A stretch of DNA of 64,000 nt from an uncultured Methanomassiliicoccales archaeon (GCA_949292635.1 CASEZY010000002.1:97020-161019); one strand, 5' to 3'. Counted from the stretch's first letter, positions 51,535 to 60,864 are shown. Numbers and translations are program-made. Notes: generated by a model from the sequence alone, not told the origin.

Positions 51535-53379
51535 ATGTCAAGGATAATTGGAATCGATTTGGGGACGAGCAACTCTGCGGCATCGATCATGGAGGGCGGC
51601 AGGCCCACCATGATCCCCAGCGCAGAGGGGACCAGCGTTGGAGGGAAGTCATTCCCGTCGTACGTGGCGTTCACGCAGGACGGACAGCTTCTGGTGGGCG
51701 AGCCCGCCAGGAGGCAGGCCGTCACCAACCCCGACGGTACGATCAAGAACGTGAAGAGGAAGATGGGGACCACCGAGAAGGTGACCGCTCAGGGGAAGGA
51801 GTACACCCCCCAGCAGATCTCCGCATTCATCCTCCAGAAGATCAAGAAGGATGCCGAGAGCTACCTGGGCGAGACCATCGACAAGGCGGTCATCACCGTC
51901 CCGGCATACTTCGATGACAACCAGAGGCAGGCCACCAAGGACGCCGGAGCCATCGCTGGTCTTGACGTGGTCCGCATAATCAATGAGCCCACCGCCGCCG
52001 CACTGGCCTACGGGCTCGACAAGGGCGACACCTCCCAGAAGATCCTGGTCTTCGACCTTGGAGGAGGTACCCTTGATGTGACCATCATGGACTTCAGCGA
52101 CGGGGTGTTCGAGGTCCTGTCCACCTCCGGAGACACCCAGCTGGGAGGATCCGACATGGACGAGGCCCTGACCAACTACGTGCTGGCCGAGTTCAAGAAG
52201 CAGACCGGCATCGACCTCAGCGCCGACAACATGGCGTTCTGGAGGGTCAGGGAGGCCTGCGAGAAGGCGAAGATCGAGCTGTCCAGCACCATGCAGACCG
52301 AGGTCAACCTCCCGTTCATCACCTCCGACGCCACCGGGCCCAAGCACCTGGTGCAGACCATCACCCGCGCCAAGCTGGAGGAGCTTGTGGAGCCCATCGT
52401 GGAGCGCTGCAGGACATCCATCCTCCAGGCCATGAGCGACGCCGGCCTGAAGAACGACAACATCGACAGGATCATCATGGTGGGCGGACCCACCAGGATG
52501 CCCATAGTGCAGAACTTCGTGGAGAACATCGTGGGTCCCAAGATCCAGCGCGGGATCGACCCCATGGAGTGCGTCTCCATGGGAGCGGCCATCCAGGGAG
52601 CGGTGCTCTCCGGAGAGGTCAAGGACGTGCTGCTGCTTGATGTGACCCCGCTGTCCCTGGGTATCGAGACCCTGGGAGGCATCGCCACCAAGCTCATCGA
52701 CAGGAACACCACCATCCCCACCAGGAAGTCCCAGGTGTTCTCCACCGCCGCTGACAACCAGCCCTCGGTGGAGATCCACGTGGTCCAGGGAGAGAGGGAG
52801 ATGGCCGCCGACAACACCTCTCTGGGAAGGTTCGTGCTGGACGGCATACCCCCCGCACGCCGCGGAGTGCCCCAGATCGAGGTCACCTTCGACATCGACG
52901 CCAACGGCATCATCAACGTGACCGCCAAGGACAAGGGCACCGGCAAGGAGCAGAAGATTACCATCGCCTCCTCCAACAAGCTGAGCCAGGACGAGATTGA
53001 CGCCATGGTCAAGCAGGCGGAGCAGTTCGCCGACGCGGACAAGAAGAAGCGCGAGGAGATCGAGCTGCTGAATCAGTCGGAGACTGCCATCTACACCCTG
53101 AGGAAGACCCTCGACGAGCTCGGCGAGAAGGTCTCCAACGAGGAGAGGGCTAAAGTCGAGGCTGCCATCAGCGACCTGGAGGCCGCCCGCGCCGCCAAGG
53201 ACGTGGAGCAGATCAAGCAGAAGATGGACGCCCTGTACAAGGTCATGGAACCCATCTCCCAGAAGCTCTACCAGCAGCAGGGACAGCCTCAGCAGGATGC
53301 TCCCAAGCAGCAGAGCCAGGAGTCCAAGGCGGACGGCGACTTCGTCGACGCCGACTACAAGATCGTGGACGACGAGTAA
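51535..53379 (+). CDS. dnaK: Molecular chaperone DnaK (Hsp70)
   Basis: A 614-residue Hsp70. ATPase domain: [59 protein letters not shown]. Linker [16 protein letters not shown], then the substrate-binding domain and a Gln-rich C-terminal tail ending in [10 protein letters not shown], close to the EEVD-like end of Hsp70s. ATG 51535 is 5 bp after grpE; the upstream in-frame extension is shadow of grpE. Confidence 0.97.
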   Translation: MSRIIGIDLGTSNSAASIMEGGRPTMIPSAEGTSVGGKSFPSYVAFTQDGQLLVGEPARRQAVTNPDGTIKNVKRKMGTTEKVTAQGKEYTPQQISAFILQKIKKDAESYLGETIDKAVITVPAYFDDNQRQATKDAGAIAGLDVVRIINEPTAAALAYGLDKGDTSQKILVFDLGGGTLDVTIMDFSDGVFEVLSTSGDTQLGGSDMDEALTNYVLAEFKKQTGIDLSADNMAFWRVREACEKAKIELSSTMQTEVNLPFITSDATGPKHLVQTITRAKLEELVEPIVERCRTSILQAMSDAGLKNDNIDRIIMVGGPTRMPIVQNFVENIVGPKIQRGIDPMECVSMGAAIQGAVLSGEVKDVLLLDVTPLSLGIETLGGIATKLIDRNTTIPTRKSQVFSTAADNQPSVEIHVVQGEREMAADNTSLGRFVLDGIPPARRGVPQIEVTFDIDANGIINVTAKDKGTGKEQKITIASSNKLSQDEIDAMVKQAEQFADADKKKREEIELLNQSETAIYTLRKTLDELGEKVSNEERAKVEAAISDLEAARAAKDVEQIKQKMDALYKVMEPISQKLYQQQGQPQQDAPKQQSQESKADGDFVDADYKIVDDE

Positions 53380-53381
53380 GC

Positions 53382-54524
53382 ATGCCCAGAGACTACTACG
53401 AGATCCTCGGCGTCCCCAAGGACGCCGACAAGGACACCATAAAGAGGGCCTACCGCAAACTGGCCAAGGAGAACCATCCTGACGTATCGAAGGACCCCAG
53501 GGACGTGGCCGAGGAGAAGTTCAAGGAGATCTCCGAGGCCTACGAGGTGCTGTCCGACGACGAGAAGCGCAAGATGTACGACCAGTACGGCCACGACGGC
53601 CTGAACGGTCAGTTCGGAAGCGGAGGCTTCTCCTGGGACAACTTCACCCGCTACGACGACATCAGCGACATCTTCGGCGGGGACTTCTTCAGCTCCTTCT
53701 TCGGAGGGGGCAGGCAGTCCCGCCAGTCCGGTCCCGCCCCGGGGAACTCTCTGAGGTATGACATCGAGATCGAGCTGATAGATGTCCTCAACGGCAAGGA
53801 GGTGGAGCTGTCCATCCCGCACCACGTGAAGTGCCCGGACTGCAACGGCACCGGAGGGAAGGACGGCAACGTGACCACCTGCCCCCGCTGCGGAGGCAGG
53901 GGCCAGGTGCAGACCGTTCGGAACACACCCTTCGGACAGATGGTGTCCGTCTCCGACTGTCCCCAGTGCCACGGCAGGGGCCGCACCTACACCGAGCGCT
54001 GCCCCAAGTGCAACGGCAGGGCTGTGATCCAGAAGACCTCGAAGATCCAGGTCCGCATACCCAAGGGCGTGGAGAGCGGCACCCGCATCCGCGTTCCCGG
54101 GGCAGGGGACGCCAGTCCCGACGGCGGACCCAACGGGGACCTGTTCGTGGTGGTCTACGTCAAGGAGCAGAGCGAGTTCGAGAGGGACGGCATCAACCTC
54201 TGGACCGGCCTCACCGCCACCTACCCCAAGCTGGTGCTGGGCGGCGAGATGGAGGTCAAAACCCTGGAGGGCGACAGGATCATGCTAAAGATCCCCGCCG
54301 GCACCCAGGTGGGCGCCGTACTGAGGATCCCCGGCAAGGGACTGCCCAGGGGCAACACGTCCTCCCGCGGAGACCTGTTCGTCCGCATGAGGATGGACGT
54401 ACCCAAGAAGGTCACCGACGAGCAGAGGGAGTTGCTGATGAAGCTGGACTCCACCGCCGGCACCACCTCCTCCAAGCGCAAATCCTCCATGAAGGACAAG
54501 ATCCGCGAGAAGCTGGACCTCTGA
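53382..54524 (+). CDS. dnaJ: Molecular chaperone DnaJ (Hsp40)
   Basis: A 380-residue type I J-protein: J-domain with HPD ([10 protein letters not shown]), a Gly/Phe-rich linker (about 75-120), four CxxCxGxG zinc repeats ([32 protein letters not shown]) and the C-terminal substrate domains. It stimulates DnaK ATPase. Two bp after dnaK. The Ala in the fourth repeat is a conservative deviation. Confidence 0.97.
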   Translation: MPRDYYEILGVPKDADKDTIKRAYRKLAKENHPDVSKDPRDVAEEKFKEISEAYEVLSDDEKRKMYDQYGHDGLNGQFGSGGFSWDNFTRYDDISDIFGGDFFSSFFGGGRQSRQSGPAPGNSLRYDIEIELIDVLNGKEVELSIPHHVKCPDCNGTGGKDGNVTTCPRCGGRGQVQTVRNTPFGQMVSVSDCPQCHGRGRTYTERCPKCNGRAVIQKTSKIQVRIPKGVESGTRIRVPGAGDASPDGGPNGDLFVVVYVKEQSEFERDGINLWTGLTATYPKLVLGGEMEVKTLEGDRIMLKIPAGTQVGAVLRIPGKGLPRGNTSSRGDLFVRMRMDVPKKVTDEQRELLMKLDSTAGTTSSKRKSSMKDKIREKLDL

Positions 54525-54581
54525 GCCCGAACAAACCCATTCCCACACACTTATTCTTCACTGCCAATCGACACGGTTAAT

Positions 54582-55967
54582 ATGCGTTGGCACATGCGGT
54601 ATCCGATGAGCGGAGAAGCGTACGACTGCCCCAAGTGCGGCGGGCCGGCGGATATGATCGAGGGCAAGGACACCATAATCAGGTGCCCCTCCTGCGGCGA
54701 CACCAGGATCGTCCTGAGCATCAGGACCAACGGGGACATATTGACCCTGGTGGAGGGTACCGACACCCCGTACGAGCTAGATCCCGCGGTGCGCAGTGCC
54801 AGGAAGGCGTTGGACGCCGTCCCCGAGGGGGACATCGGCGCTCTGGTGGATGCACGCAACGCTTTGGCGGGAGCGTACGCCGAATCCGGTAGGGAGGTGG
54901 AGGGCGAGCTGCTGGTCAGGGAGTCCCTGGACCTTCTGAAGGACGCATTCTCCGACTCCGTATCCCGCTACTGCAATCAGGTCTCCTTATCGGCATACTA
55001 CGCTCAGGTGAGGGGCAGCAACGCCGACGCCATCCGCATCTACGAGGACGCGTTGAAGATGCTGGGTCATATGGACGACCCCGCCGTGGCGGTACTGAAG
55101 ATCAAGCGCAGCCTCCTGTGGACACGGGCGGATGCGGACGCGGCTAAGAAGCATCTCGAGGAAGCATTGGAGATTCTGGATCATTGCGAGGCCTCCGACC
55201 CCTACGCCAAGGTGGCCGCCTACGAGGCTCTGCGCACCATCTCCGTGCAGAACGGGGACAGGGAATCCGCCTCGAAGTATCTCGACCTGGAACTGGACGA
55301 GCGCCTGAACCTCCTGGATGCGGACACCCCCGCCTCCAGGGTGGCGGAGCTGGCGGATTCCATGGGCCGCAAGGCGGAGGAGCTGGCCAACGCCGGCGAC
55401 AAGGACGGTGCGATGAAGATCCTCACCGACGCGGCGGAGCTCACCGTCGAGGTGCCGCAAGCGAATGCGTACGCGGTGATGAACCTGGCCCGCTACCAGC
55501 AGTCCACCGGTTCCGTCCCGGAGGATTTCGCCGAGAGGATGGACGCGGTGATCGAAGCGTTGGCAGACGGGCAGGACAAGCGCACCAGAGAGACGCTGGC
55601 ACAGGCCTACATGTTCCGCTCCATGTCCAGGGATGCGGAGGACTACGACGGCCTCACCAAGGACATCGGCGAGTCGTACTCCATCCTCATGGACCTGGCC
55701 TACAAGGGCGACGTGAACGAGATGTTCCTGATGTCCGCCGCCAGGTCGTATCTGGTACTGCTGAACATGAAGGATCAGGAGAAGGCCCGCGCGGTCCGTG
55801 CGGAGCTGGCGGAGATAGGCATATCCCAGATGGATCTGGACCGCTCTTCCAGATCGTCCATGGGCAACGCCGGCAAGAGCACAAGGGTGGATATCGCCCC
55901 CAGGCCGGAGAAGCCCCTTCCCGGACGCAGGCTCAAGCGGAACATCAAGGGAAAACAGTCGGAATAG
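54582..55967 (+). CDS. Zinc-ribbon protein with TPR-like helical repeats
   Basis: A 461-residue protein. The N-terminal zinc ribbon has CPKCGG and CPSCGD (about residues 16-40). From about residue 65 the chain is all-helical with repeat pairs typical of TPR arrays (NQVSLSAYYAQVRGSNADAI, KKHLEEALEILDHCEASDPY). The C-terminus is basic (RRLKRNIKGK). The stop is TAG. An array of this kind would scaffold protein contacts; no catalytic motif is visible. Architecture resembles the gene at 58607. A TATA-like cttattctt lies about 28 bp upstream. Confidence 0.7.
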   Translation: MRWHMRYPMSGEAYDCPKCGGPADMIEGKDTIIRCPSCGDTRIVLSIRTNGDILTLVEGTDTPYELDPAVRSARKALDAVPEGDIGALVDARNALAGAYAESGREVEGELLVRESLDLLKDAFSDSVSRYCNQVSLSAYYAQVRGSNADAIRIYEDALKMLGHMDDPAVAVLKIKRSLLWTRADADAAKKHLEEALEILDHCEASDPYAKVAAYEALRTISVQNGDRESASKYLDLELDERLNLLDADTPASRVAELADSMGRKAEELANAGDKDGAMKILTDAAELTVEVPQANAYAVMNLARYQQSTGSVPEDFAERMDAVIEALADGQDKRTRETLAQAYMFRSMSRDAEDYDGLTKDIGESYSILMDLAYKGDVNEMFLMSAARSYLVLLNMKDQEKARAVRAELAEIGISQMDLDRSSRSSMGNAGKSTRVDIAPRPEKPLPGRRLKRNIKGKQSE

Positions 55968-55972
55968 ATGGA

Positions 55973-56058
55973 TGGCGCCGAGGGAGAGATTCGAACTCCC
56001 GAGGTCAGGGACCAGTGGTTTTCGAGACCACCGCCATACCGGGCTTGGCTACCTCGGC
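55973..56058 (-). tRNA. tRNA-Ser (CGA)
   Basis: Class II cloverleaf with acceptor GCCGAGG/CCTCGGC, anticodon arm GTGGTCTCGAAAACCAC (anticodon CGA), a long variable arm (TGGTCCCTGACC), T-loop TTCGAAT, discriminator G and encoded CCA at 55973-55975. It lies 5 bp after the TPR gene on the other strand. The 257 bp on its other side holds no gene that I can support. Confidence 0.93.
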
Positions 56059-56282
56059 TCGTCCCGTCTATCGGATTCTGGTATTAGAAGTTTGTTCGGT
56101 GCCTCTCCGTCTGGGGTTCCGACGCTCATCACGGCATTATCTTTCCCGGACGGCCTTGGGGATGGCGCCGGGAGTGCCACGCCGTACGGCAGCACCTTCC
56201 CTGACATCCCGCGGTCGCATCTCAACCCGTGAATCTGACGTATGACATCCTTCGATCCGGCCTCTTCGTGTCAATCGACCGA

Positions 56283-56297
56283 TGCGGATAAACCGCA
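56283..56297 (+). promoter_or_regulatory. TATA element inside a 5-bp inverted repeat
   Basis: TGCGG-ATAAA-CCGCA: a perfect 5-bp inverted repeat around an ATAAA centred 26 bp before ATG 56316. A dimeric regulator could use the flanking arms; that is only a suggestion. Confidence 0.45.
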
Positions 56298-56315
56298 GTC
56301 AGTGGTTGCGTTCCC

Positions 56316-56945
56316 ATGGACGCCGAAGGGTACGACGAGAGGATCCGCCGCACCATACCGGATTACGACGGCATCGTGGACGCCGTCGCCTCACGTATAC
56401 GCGATTCGGGATGCGTGGATTGGCTGGATGCGGGCTGCGGGACCGGAGAGGCGGTCAGCCGGGTGTTGTTCTCACGGCATATCAACGTCACCCTGTTGGA
56501 TTCCTCGGAGCAGATGCTCTCCGAAGCGGGAAGGAAGCTCGGTGACGGGTGCGCCTACGTGTTCGGGGACATCCGCGACCTTCCGTTCCCATCTGACTCC
56601 TTCGATGCCGTCTCGTGCATACTCTGTCTTCACTATCTGCGTCCGGAGGAGCGGATCCCGGTGTTCTCGCAAATGTATGATATATTACGCCCCGGAGGGG
56701 TGTTCGTGTATGCCGAGCACATCATCCCCGAGGATCCGTGTTCTGCGGAAGCGGAGTGGAGGAGGTTCCTCATTGACCGCGGCCGCACCCCGGAGGAGGC
56801 GGACACTTACCTCGGACGCAAGGGCAGGGAATACTTCCCGTTGACCGTTGACGATCACCTCCGCCTGCTGAACGACGCAGGCTTCTGCGATGCTACCGTC
56901 CTTATGGTGTCATGTTCGCAGGCGGTGCTGGCTGCTCGCAAGTAA
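56316..56945 (+). CDS. Class I SAM-dependent methyltransferase
   Basis: A 209-residue methyltransferase: motif I WLDAGCGTGEAVS, motif II VTLLDSSEQML, motif III GDIRDLPFPSDSFDAVSCI, then LRPGGVFVYAEHI. It is like small-molecule (UbiE-type) methyltransferases; the substrate is not visible. The start fits the TATA spacing for a leaderless transcript. Confidence 0.85.
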   Translation: MDAEGYDERIRRTIPDYDGIVDAVASRIRDSGCVDWLDAGCGTGEAVSRVLFSRHINVTLLDSSEQMLSEAGRKLGDGCAYVFGDIRDLPFPSDSFDAVSCILCLHYLRPEERIPVFSQMYDILRPGGVFVYAEHIIPEDPCSAEAEWRRFLIDRGRTPEEADTYLGRKGREYFPLTVDDHLRLLNDAGFCDATVLMVSCSQAVLAARK

Positions 56946-56985
56946 GTCTTTTTAACCAATCGAACCCTACCAAAGGTACCGTGCG

Positions 56986-57006
56986 GACGGCGCCCGGAGT
57001 GCCGTC
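56986..57006 (+). promoter_or_regulatory. Hairpin in the purH 5' leader
   Basis: GACGGC (56986-56991) pairs with GCCGTC (57001-57006) around a 9-nt loop, ending 16 nt before the purH ATG; a TATA-like ctttttaacc near 56947-56956 sets a leader of about 45 nt. AAGGGTGA lies between hairpin and ATG. No known riboswitch class is recognised. Confidence 0.4.
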
Positions 57007-57022
57007 TAAAGGGTGAATCTTT

Positions 57023-58570
57023 ATGGTCACAGTGAAGAGGGCATTGATCAGCGTTTCTGACAAGGATGGTATCGTGGATTTCGCCAAGGAGCTCCGCTCC
57101 CTGGGCGTCGACATCATCTCCACCGGCGGCACGTACAGGCTGCTGAAGGAGAACGGCGTGGAGGTCACCGAGGTCGCAGAGGTCACCGGGTTCCCGGAGA
57201 TGCTCGACGGCCGCGTGAAGACCCTCGACCCCCATATACACGGCGGTATACTTGCCCGCAGGGACGTGAAGGAGCACATGGACGCCATAGCCTCCAAGGG
57301 CATCTCCCCCATCGACATGGTGGTCGTGAACCTGTATCCGTTCAAGCAGACCGTCCTCAAGGACGAGAACGACCTGGAGAACATCGTGGAGAACATCGAC
57401 ATCGGCGGACCCTCCATGATCCGCGCCGCGGCCAAGAACTACAAGTCCGTGGCGGTGATCACCAACCCCTCGCAGTACGAGGCCGTGCTGGCGCAGATGA
57501 AGGACGGCGGTCTCACCGAGGACCTGCTCTCCCGCCTCATGGCGGAGGCCTTCGTGGCCACCGCGGAGTACGACAGCATGATCGCCAACCAGATGAACAA
57601 GAGGTTCGGCACCCTGTTCCCCGCATCCTTCCCGATCCCGGGGGAGAAGGTCATGGACCTCAGGTACGGCGAGAACCCCAACCAGGCCGCCGCTTTCTAT
57701 AAGGACCCGTTCACCAAGGGCCCCACCGTTGCCAAGATGGAGCAGCTCCACGGGAAGGAACTGTCGTACAACAACATCCTGGACATGGATAAGGCCCTGG
57801 ACATCGCCATGGACTTCGAGAAGCCCACGGCGGTCATCATGAAGCACACCAACCCCTGCGGTCTGGCTAGCGCCGACGACATCTACGACGCATTCGTCAC
57901 CGCGTATGCGGTGGACCCCCTGTCCGCCTTCGGCTGCATCATCTGCATCAACCGCCCCTGCGACATCAGGGTGGCCCAGGAGATCGCCAAGTACTTCGTG
58001 GAGGTTGTGGTGGCTCCTTCCTTCGAGGATGACGCCTACGAGCTGCTGTGCAAGAAGAAGAACATCCGCCTGATGCGCACCAACTGCGCCATCGGCCCCT
58101 CCGAGAGGGTCAGGGAGTTCAAGATGAAGAAGGTCCAGGGCGGGATGCTGGTGCAGACCGACGAGGACGTGCCCATCGACCCCAAGAACCTCAAGGTGGT
58201 CACCAACCGTGCGCCCACCGAGGAGGAGGTCCACTCCCTGCTGTTCGCCTGGAAGCTTGCCAAGCACGTCACTTCCAACAGCGTGGTCTACGTGAAGGGC
58301 GAGAGGGCCGTCGGAATCGGCGCCGGACAGATGAGCCGTGTGGACTCAGCCAAGATCGCCACCATGAAGGCCAACGAGCCCACCGAGGGCTGCGTTATGG
58401 CCTCGGACGCGTTCTTCCCATTCAGGGACGGCGTGGACGAGGCCGCCAAGGCCGGTGTGACCGCGATCATCCAGCCCGGAGGATCCATCCGCGACCAGGA
58501 GGTCATCGACGCCGCCAACGAGCACGGCATGGCCATGGTCTTCACCGGATGCAGGGTCTTCAGGCACTGA
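57023..58570 (+). CDS. purH: Bifunctional AICAR formyltransferase/IMP cyclohydrolase
   Basis: A 515-residue PurH for the last two steps of IMP synthesis. N-terminal cyclohydrolase (MGS-like) domain: ALISVSDKDGIVDFAKEL, STGGTYRLL, GRVKTLDPHIHGGILARRD. C-terminal formyltransferase: GENPNQAAAF, MKHTNPCGLAS, GQMSRVDSAKIA, SDAFFPFRDGVDEAAKAG. Full bacterial-type fusion; many archaea use PurP and PurO instead, so this copy probably traces to bacterial transfer. A perfect hairpin follows its stop. Confidence 0.97.
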   Translation: MVTVKRALISVSDKDGIVDFAKELRSLGVDIISTGGTYRLLKENGVEVTEVAEVTGFPEMLDGRVKTLDPHIHGGILARRDVKEHMDAIASKGISPIDMVVVNLYPFKQTVLKDENDLENIVENIDIGGPSMIRAAAKNYKSVAVITNPSQYEAVLAQMKDGGLTEDLLSRLMAEAFVATAEYDSMIANQMNKRFGTLFPASFPIPGEKVMDLRYGENPNQAAAFYKDPFTKGPTVAKMEQLHGKELSYNNILDMDKALDIAMDFEKPTAVIMKHTNPCGLASADDIYDAFVTAYAVDPLSAFGCIICINRPCDIRVAQEIAKYFVEVVVAPSFEDDAYELLCKKKNIRLMRTNCAIGPSERVREFKMKKVQGGMLVQTDEDVPIDPKNLKVVTNRAPTEEEVHSLLFAWKLAKHVTSNSVVYVKGERAVGIGAGQMSRVDSAKIATMKANEPTEGCVMASDAFFPFRDGVDEAAKAGVTAIIQPGGSIRDQEVIDAANEHGMAMVFTGCRVFRH

Positions 58571-58576
58571 ATCCAA

Positions 58577-58596
58577 TCCCGCCCTTTGGGGCGGGA
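58577..58596 (+). terminator. Perfect 8-bp hairpin after purH
   Basis: TCCCGCCC (58577-58584), loop TTTG, GGGCGGGA (58589-58596), beginning 7 nt after the purH stop and ending 10 nt before the next ATG. No T-run follows, so it may slow rather than end transcription, or shape the next gene's ribosome-binding region. Confidence 0.5.
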
Positions 58597-58606
58597 CTTC
58601 ACAGAC

Positions 58607-59602
58607 ATGAGATGCGAATGCCCTTGCGGCAACGGATACGAGTTCGATCCATTGGGATTCTGGATCTGCCACAGGTGCGGGGGCGTCAACGACTCCGGTA
58701 GCCTGGGCGGCAAGAGGGGCGACGCGTTCGCCCCGGACAGGGTGGACGAGTTCGTGGACGGGGAGAGGGACTTCTCCGCCCGCGCCGACGCGGCCGCCCG
58801 CGCCAACCCGGATTCCTGGGAGGCGTGGTATTCGTTGGGTGCGGCATACGGTGCCAGAGGCAACGTCCTGGAGGCGGGGCTGATCTGGACCAAGGCGGTA
58901 GCGCTGGCACCCGAGGACGAGAAGGACGGGCTTCTGGAACGCTGCGCCGCAAGGATGGCGGAGAACATCTTCAGAGGCGTGGTCACCGGGGACAGGTGCA
59001 ACACCCCCTATGTAAGAGGGTTGGAGATCCTGTCGAAGGGCCGTCTCGACAGGTCGTTCTGCCTGATGGTCTACGAGAGGATGCTGGGCCATGCAGCTCG
59101 CTTCATGCCCCGCGAAGCCTATTCACTGGCGAATCTGGGTCTTTCCGTCATGATGCAGGGGATCAGCGTCCATCCGGACATCAGGGACCACCGGTGCATG
59201 CTGGAGGAGATGATCCTCATCGCTGAGCGCCCGGTGAATACCAAGTCGATCAACCCCCTGAGGAAGGCCGCGGACAAGCGGATCTCCGGTTACATGGGCG
59301 GTCAGGCGGACGCCTTCCGCATGGCGGCGAATGCGATAGCATCTGCCCTGGAATCTTACTCTGGAGACGTGTCCGAGCTTGCGGCGATCCAACCGTCCGA
59401 CGGCTCGGCAGGCTTCGCCGATGTACTGTCGAAAGCGATGTTCAAGGGCTCGGAGGCGGCGTTCCTGAAGGCCTCCAAGGCATCCGACGCGGAAATAACC
59501 GCGGCGGAATCCGAGACGAGGGACCTCGTCGGGAGGTACGCCTCCATGTTCATGGACGGCGACGCTTCCGCGGTGCCGGAGAACAGGGCGTACACAGGGT
59601 GA
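58607..59602 (+). CDS. Zinc-ribbon protein with helical-repeat region
   Basis: A 331-residue protein. The N-terminus MRCECPCGNGYEFDPLGFWI followed by CHRCGG is a treble-clef/zinc ribbon; a TPR-like pair follows (NPDSWEAWYSLGAAYGARGN, EAGLIWTKAVALAPEDEKDG), then helical sequence without known motifs. I use ATG 58607 rather than TTG 58586, which lies within the hairpin. It has the same domain order as the protein at 54582, and may share its role; no function is recognised. Confidence 0.68.
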   Translation: MRCECPCGNGYEFDPLGFWICHRCGGVNDSGSLGGKRGDAFAPDRVDEFVDGERDFSARADAAARANPDSWEAWYSLGAAYGARGNVLEAGLIWTKAVALAPEDEKDGLLERCAARMAENIFRGVVTGDRCNTPYVRGLEILSKGRLDRSFCLMVYERMLGHAARFMPREAYSLANLGLSVMMQGISVHPDIRDHRCMLEEMILIAERPVNTKSINPLRKAADKRISGYMGGQADAFRMAANAIASALESYSGDVSELAAIQPSDGSAGFADVLSKAMFKGSEAAFLKASKASDAEITAAESETRDLVGRYASMFMDGDASAVPENRAYTG

Positions 59603-59604
59603 GT

Positions 59605-59811
59605 TCACTCCTTGTCGGTGAACTCCTCCAGTTCCTCGGGGATGATGGGCATGCCGGCGGCCTTCCTCTTCATGTGGCCTCCGGGGCCTCCCCTCTCGAT
59701 CCTCGCCTTCTCGATGCATTCGGGATCGTCGCAGACGAAGGCGGCGAAGACGAAGTTGGTGGATTTCTTGCCGCAGAACTGGCAGGGGTAGTCGTCGAAG
59801 TTTATGGCCAT
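59605..59811 (-). CDS. 68-residue zinc-ribbon protein
   Basis: A small protein starting MAINFDDYPCQFCGKKSTNF, with the second half-site CDDPECIEKA: a CxxC-x(n)-CxxxxC zinc site. The C-terminal half is charged. The start at 59811 fits the TATA box at 59836-59843 (27 bp); an ATG at 59844 would lie in the promoter. It converges on the 58607 gene with 2 bp between stops. No family recognised. Confidence 0.65.
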   Translation of the reverse strand: MAINFDDYPCQFCGKKSTNFVFAAFVCDDPECIEKARIERGGPGGHMKRKAAGMPIIPEELEEFTDKE

Positions 59812-59835
59812 GCCATCGGCATCGCGGACGCCTCG

Positions 59836-59843
59836 CTTAAACA
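59836..59843 (-). promoter_or_regulatory. TATA box of the 68-residue zinc-ribbon gene
   Basis: The reverse strand reads TGTTTAAG, centred about 28 bp before ATG 59811. Confidence 0.45.
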
Positions 59844-59903
59844 TATTCTTGCTAACGAAGACCTTAGTCGGGGTTTATGTCCTGCCAGGGGGATTACGTA
59901 TCC

Positions 59904-60239
59904 ATGGCAACAGTCGTCGTCAAGATGAAGTTCTGCGACAAGACCCACAAGATCGATGTGAGCATGCGGGACGACGGTGACCTGGACGTTCACATAGACA
60001 CGGACTGCGAGAACGTCAAGGCCTTCGCGGAGAAGCTCGGTCCCGTTCTAACAATGGCAGATGTCACCGAGAGGGAGGGCAGCAAGCTCTCCGACCCGGA
60101 GATACTGGAGCCTCTGACCCTCACCTGCCTGACGGTCAACGGCGTCATGGACGCCGCCTGGCTGGAGATGGGCATGCTGTCCAAATCCAGGGCGAAAGAG
60201 GTAGGGTCCAACGAGGTGAGCTACGAGTTGGTGGAATGA
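59904..60239 (+). CDS. Conserved-looking 111-residue protein, first gene of a coupled trio
   Basis: Starts MATVVVKMKFCDKTHKIDVS; a small alpha/beta fold with two strands, helix (CENVKAFAEKLG), and three well-placed cysteines (CDK, DTDCEN, LTCLTV). ATG 59877 in frame is an alternative that fits a TATA-like acatattctt about 30 bp upstream. Its TGA overlaps the ATG of the 58-residue Cys-rich gene, and that in turn overlaps a HEAT-repeat gene. The cysteines could bind a metal or cluster. Function unknown. Confidence 0.7.
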   Translation: MATVVVKMKFCDKTHKIDVSMRDDGDLDVHIDTDCENVKAFAEKLGPVLTMADVTEREGSKLSDPEILEPLTLTCLTVNGVMDAAWLEMGMLSKSRAKEVGSNEVSYELVE

Positions 60240-60412
60240 CCCGCAACCGCTGCCTCTGGCATGCCGCAGACGGAAGGTGCTCCAGCTGCAAATGCCGGCG
60301 CATCCGCATGGACGTGCTGAAGATCCCCGACTACGAGATGTGCATCAAGGAGCGCGACTACGAGACCTGCACCTTCTTCAAGGAGCGCCCCGACGTGCCG
60401 GAGCCGAAATGA
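60236..60412 (+). CDS. 58-residue Cys-rich microprotein
   Basis: Reads MTRNRCLWHAADGRCSSCKC from an ATGA overlap with the preceding gene, continues through RIRMDVLKIPDYEMCIKERD, and ends with ETCTFFKERPDVPEPK. Seven residues among the first 45 positions are Cys at 6, 15, 18, 20, 36 and 45 (six Cys) plus His 9, enough for one zinc or an Fe-S cluster. Its TGA overlaps the ATG of the HEAT-repeat gene, so three genes are translationally coupled, which supports it as a real gene despite its length. Function unknown. Confidence 0.65.
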   Translation: MTRNRCLWHAADGRCSSCKCRRIRMDVLKIPDYEMCIKERDYETCTFFKERPDVPEPK

Positions 60413-60864
60413 CCTGGCTCTCCGATCTGGAGGAGGACCTCAGGGCGAAGGTCGATCGCACCGACGCTTTGGACGAACTTTTCCAGCTGTCGTTCTCCGG
60501 GGAAGACCCGGAGAGGGTGTCCTGGTGCCTGGGGAAGATGGCACAGAACAAGTGCCAGGACATGCGCGTCCTTACCATCTTGATTTCAATGATGGGCACC
60601 TCGCCGGAGGTGGATGAGAACGTCGCCTGGGGCCTGGGAGAGCTGGCGGGCAGCGGCATGGGGGATGACGCTTCCGTGGACTTCCTCAGGCGGATGCTGT
60701 CCTCGGATATCGACTCCCTGAGGGCCACCGCGGCCTGGGCCGTCGGCCGGTATCGGGGAAGGATGGACATCAGGGATGCGGGATCCGAGAGATTGTTGGA
60801 AGAAATGGTCGACGATCCTTCGCCATTGGTGAGCATGGCGGCGAAGAACGCTCTCGAACAATGA
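60409..60864 (+). CDS. HEAT-repeat protein
   Basis: A 151-residue all-helical protein with HEAT/PBS-lyase-like repeats: VSWCLGKMAQNKCQDMRVLT, ENVAWGLGELAGSGMGDDAS, SLRATAAWAVGRYRG and PLVSMAAKNALEQ. Such repeats bind proteins or act as scaffold to modifying enzymes. ATG 60409 overlaps the microprotein stop. Together with the two upstream genes it may form a small complex. Confidence 0.75.
   Translation: MTWLSDLEEDLRAKVDRTDALDELFQLSFSGEDPERVSWCLGKMAQNKCQDMRVLTILISMMGTSPEVDENVAWGLGELAGSGMGDDASVDFLRRMLSSDIDSLRATAAWAVGRYRGRMDIRDAGSERLLEEMVDDPSPLVSMAAKNALEQ

Noticed and set aside
55184..56245. A 353-residue plus-strand frame across the TPR gene end and tRNA-Ser
   Set aside because: Arg/Gly-rich shadow sequence that runs through a tRNA gene.
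56059..56315. A possible small RNA in the gap after tRNA-Ser
   Set aside because: No consistent fold, promoter-terminator pair or known RNA motif could be supported; only the purH-leader-like 15-mer stands out.
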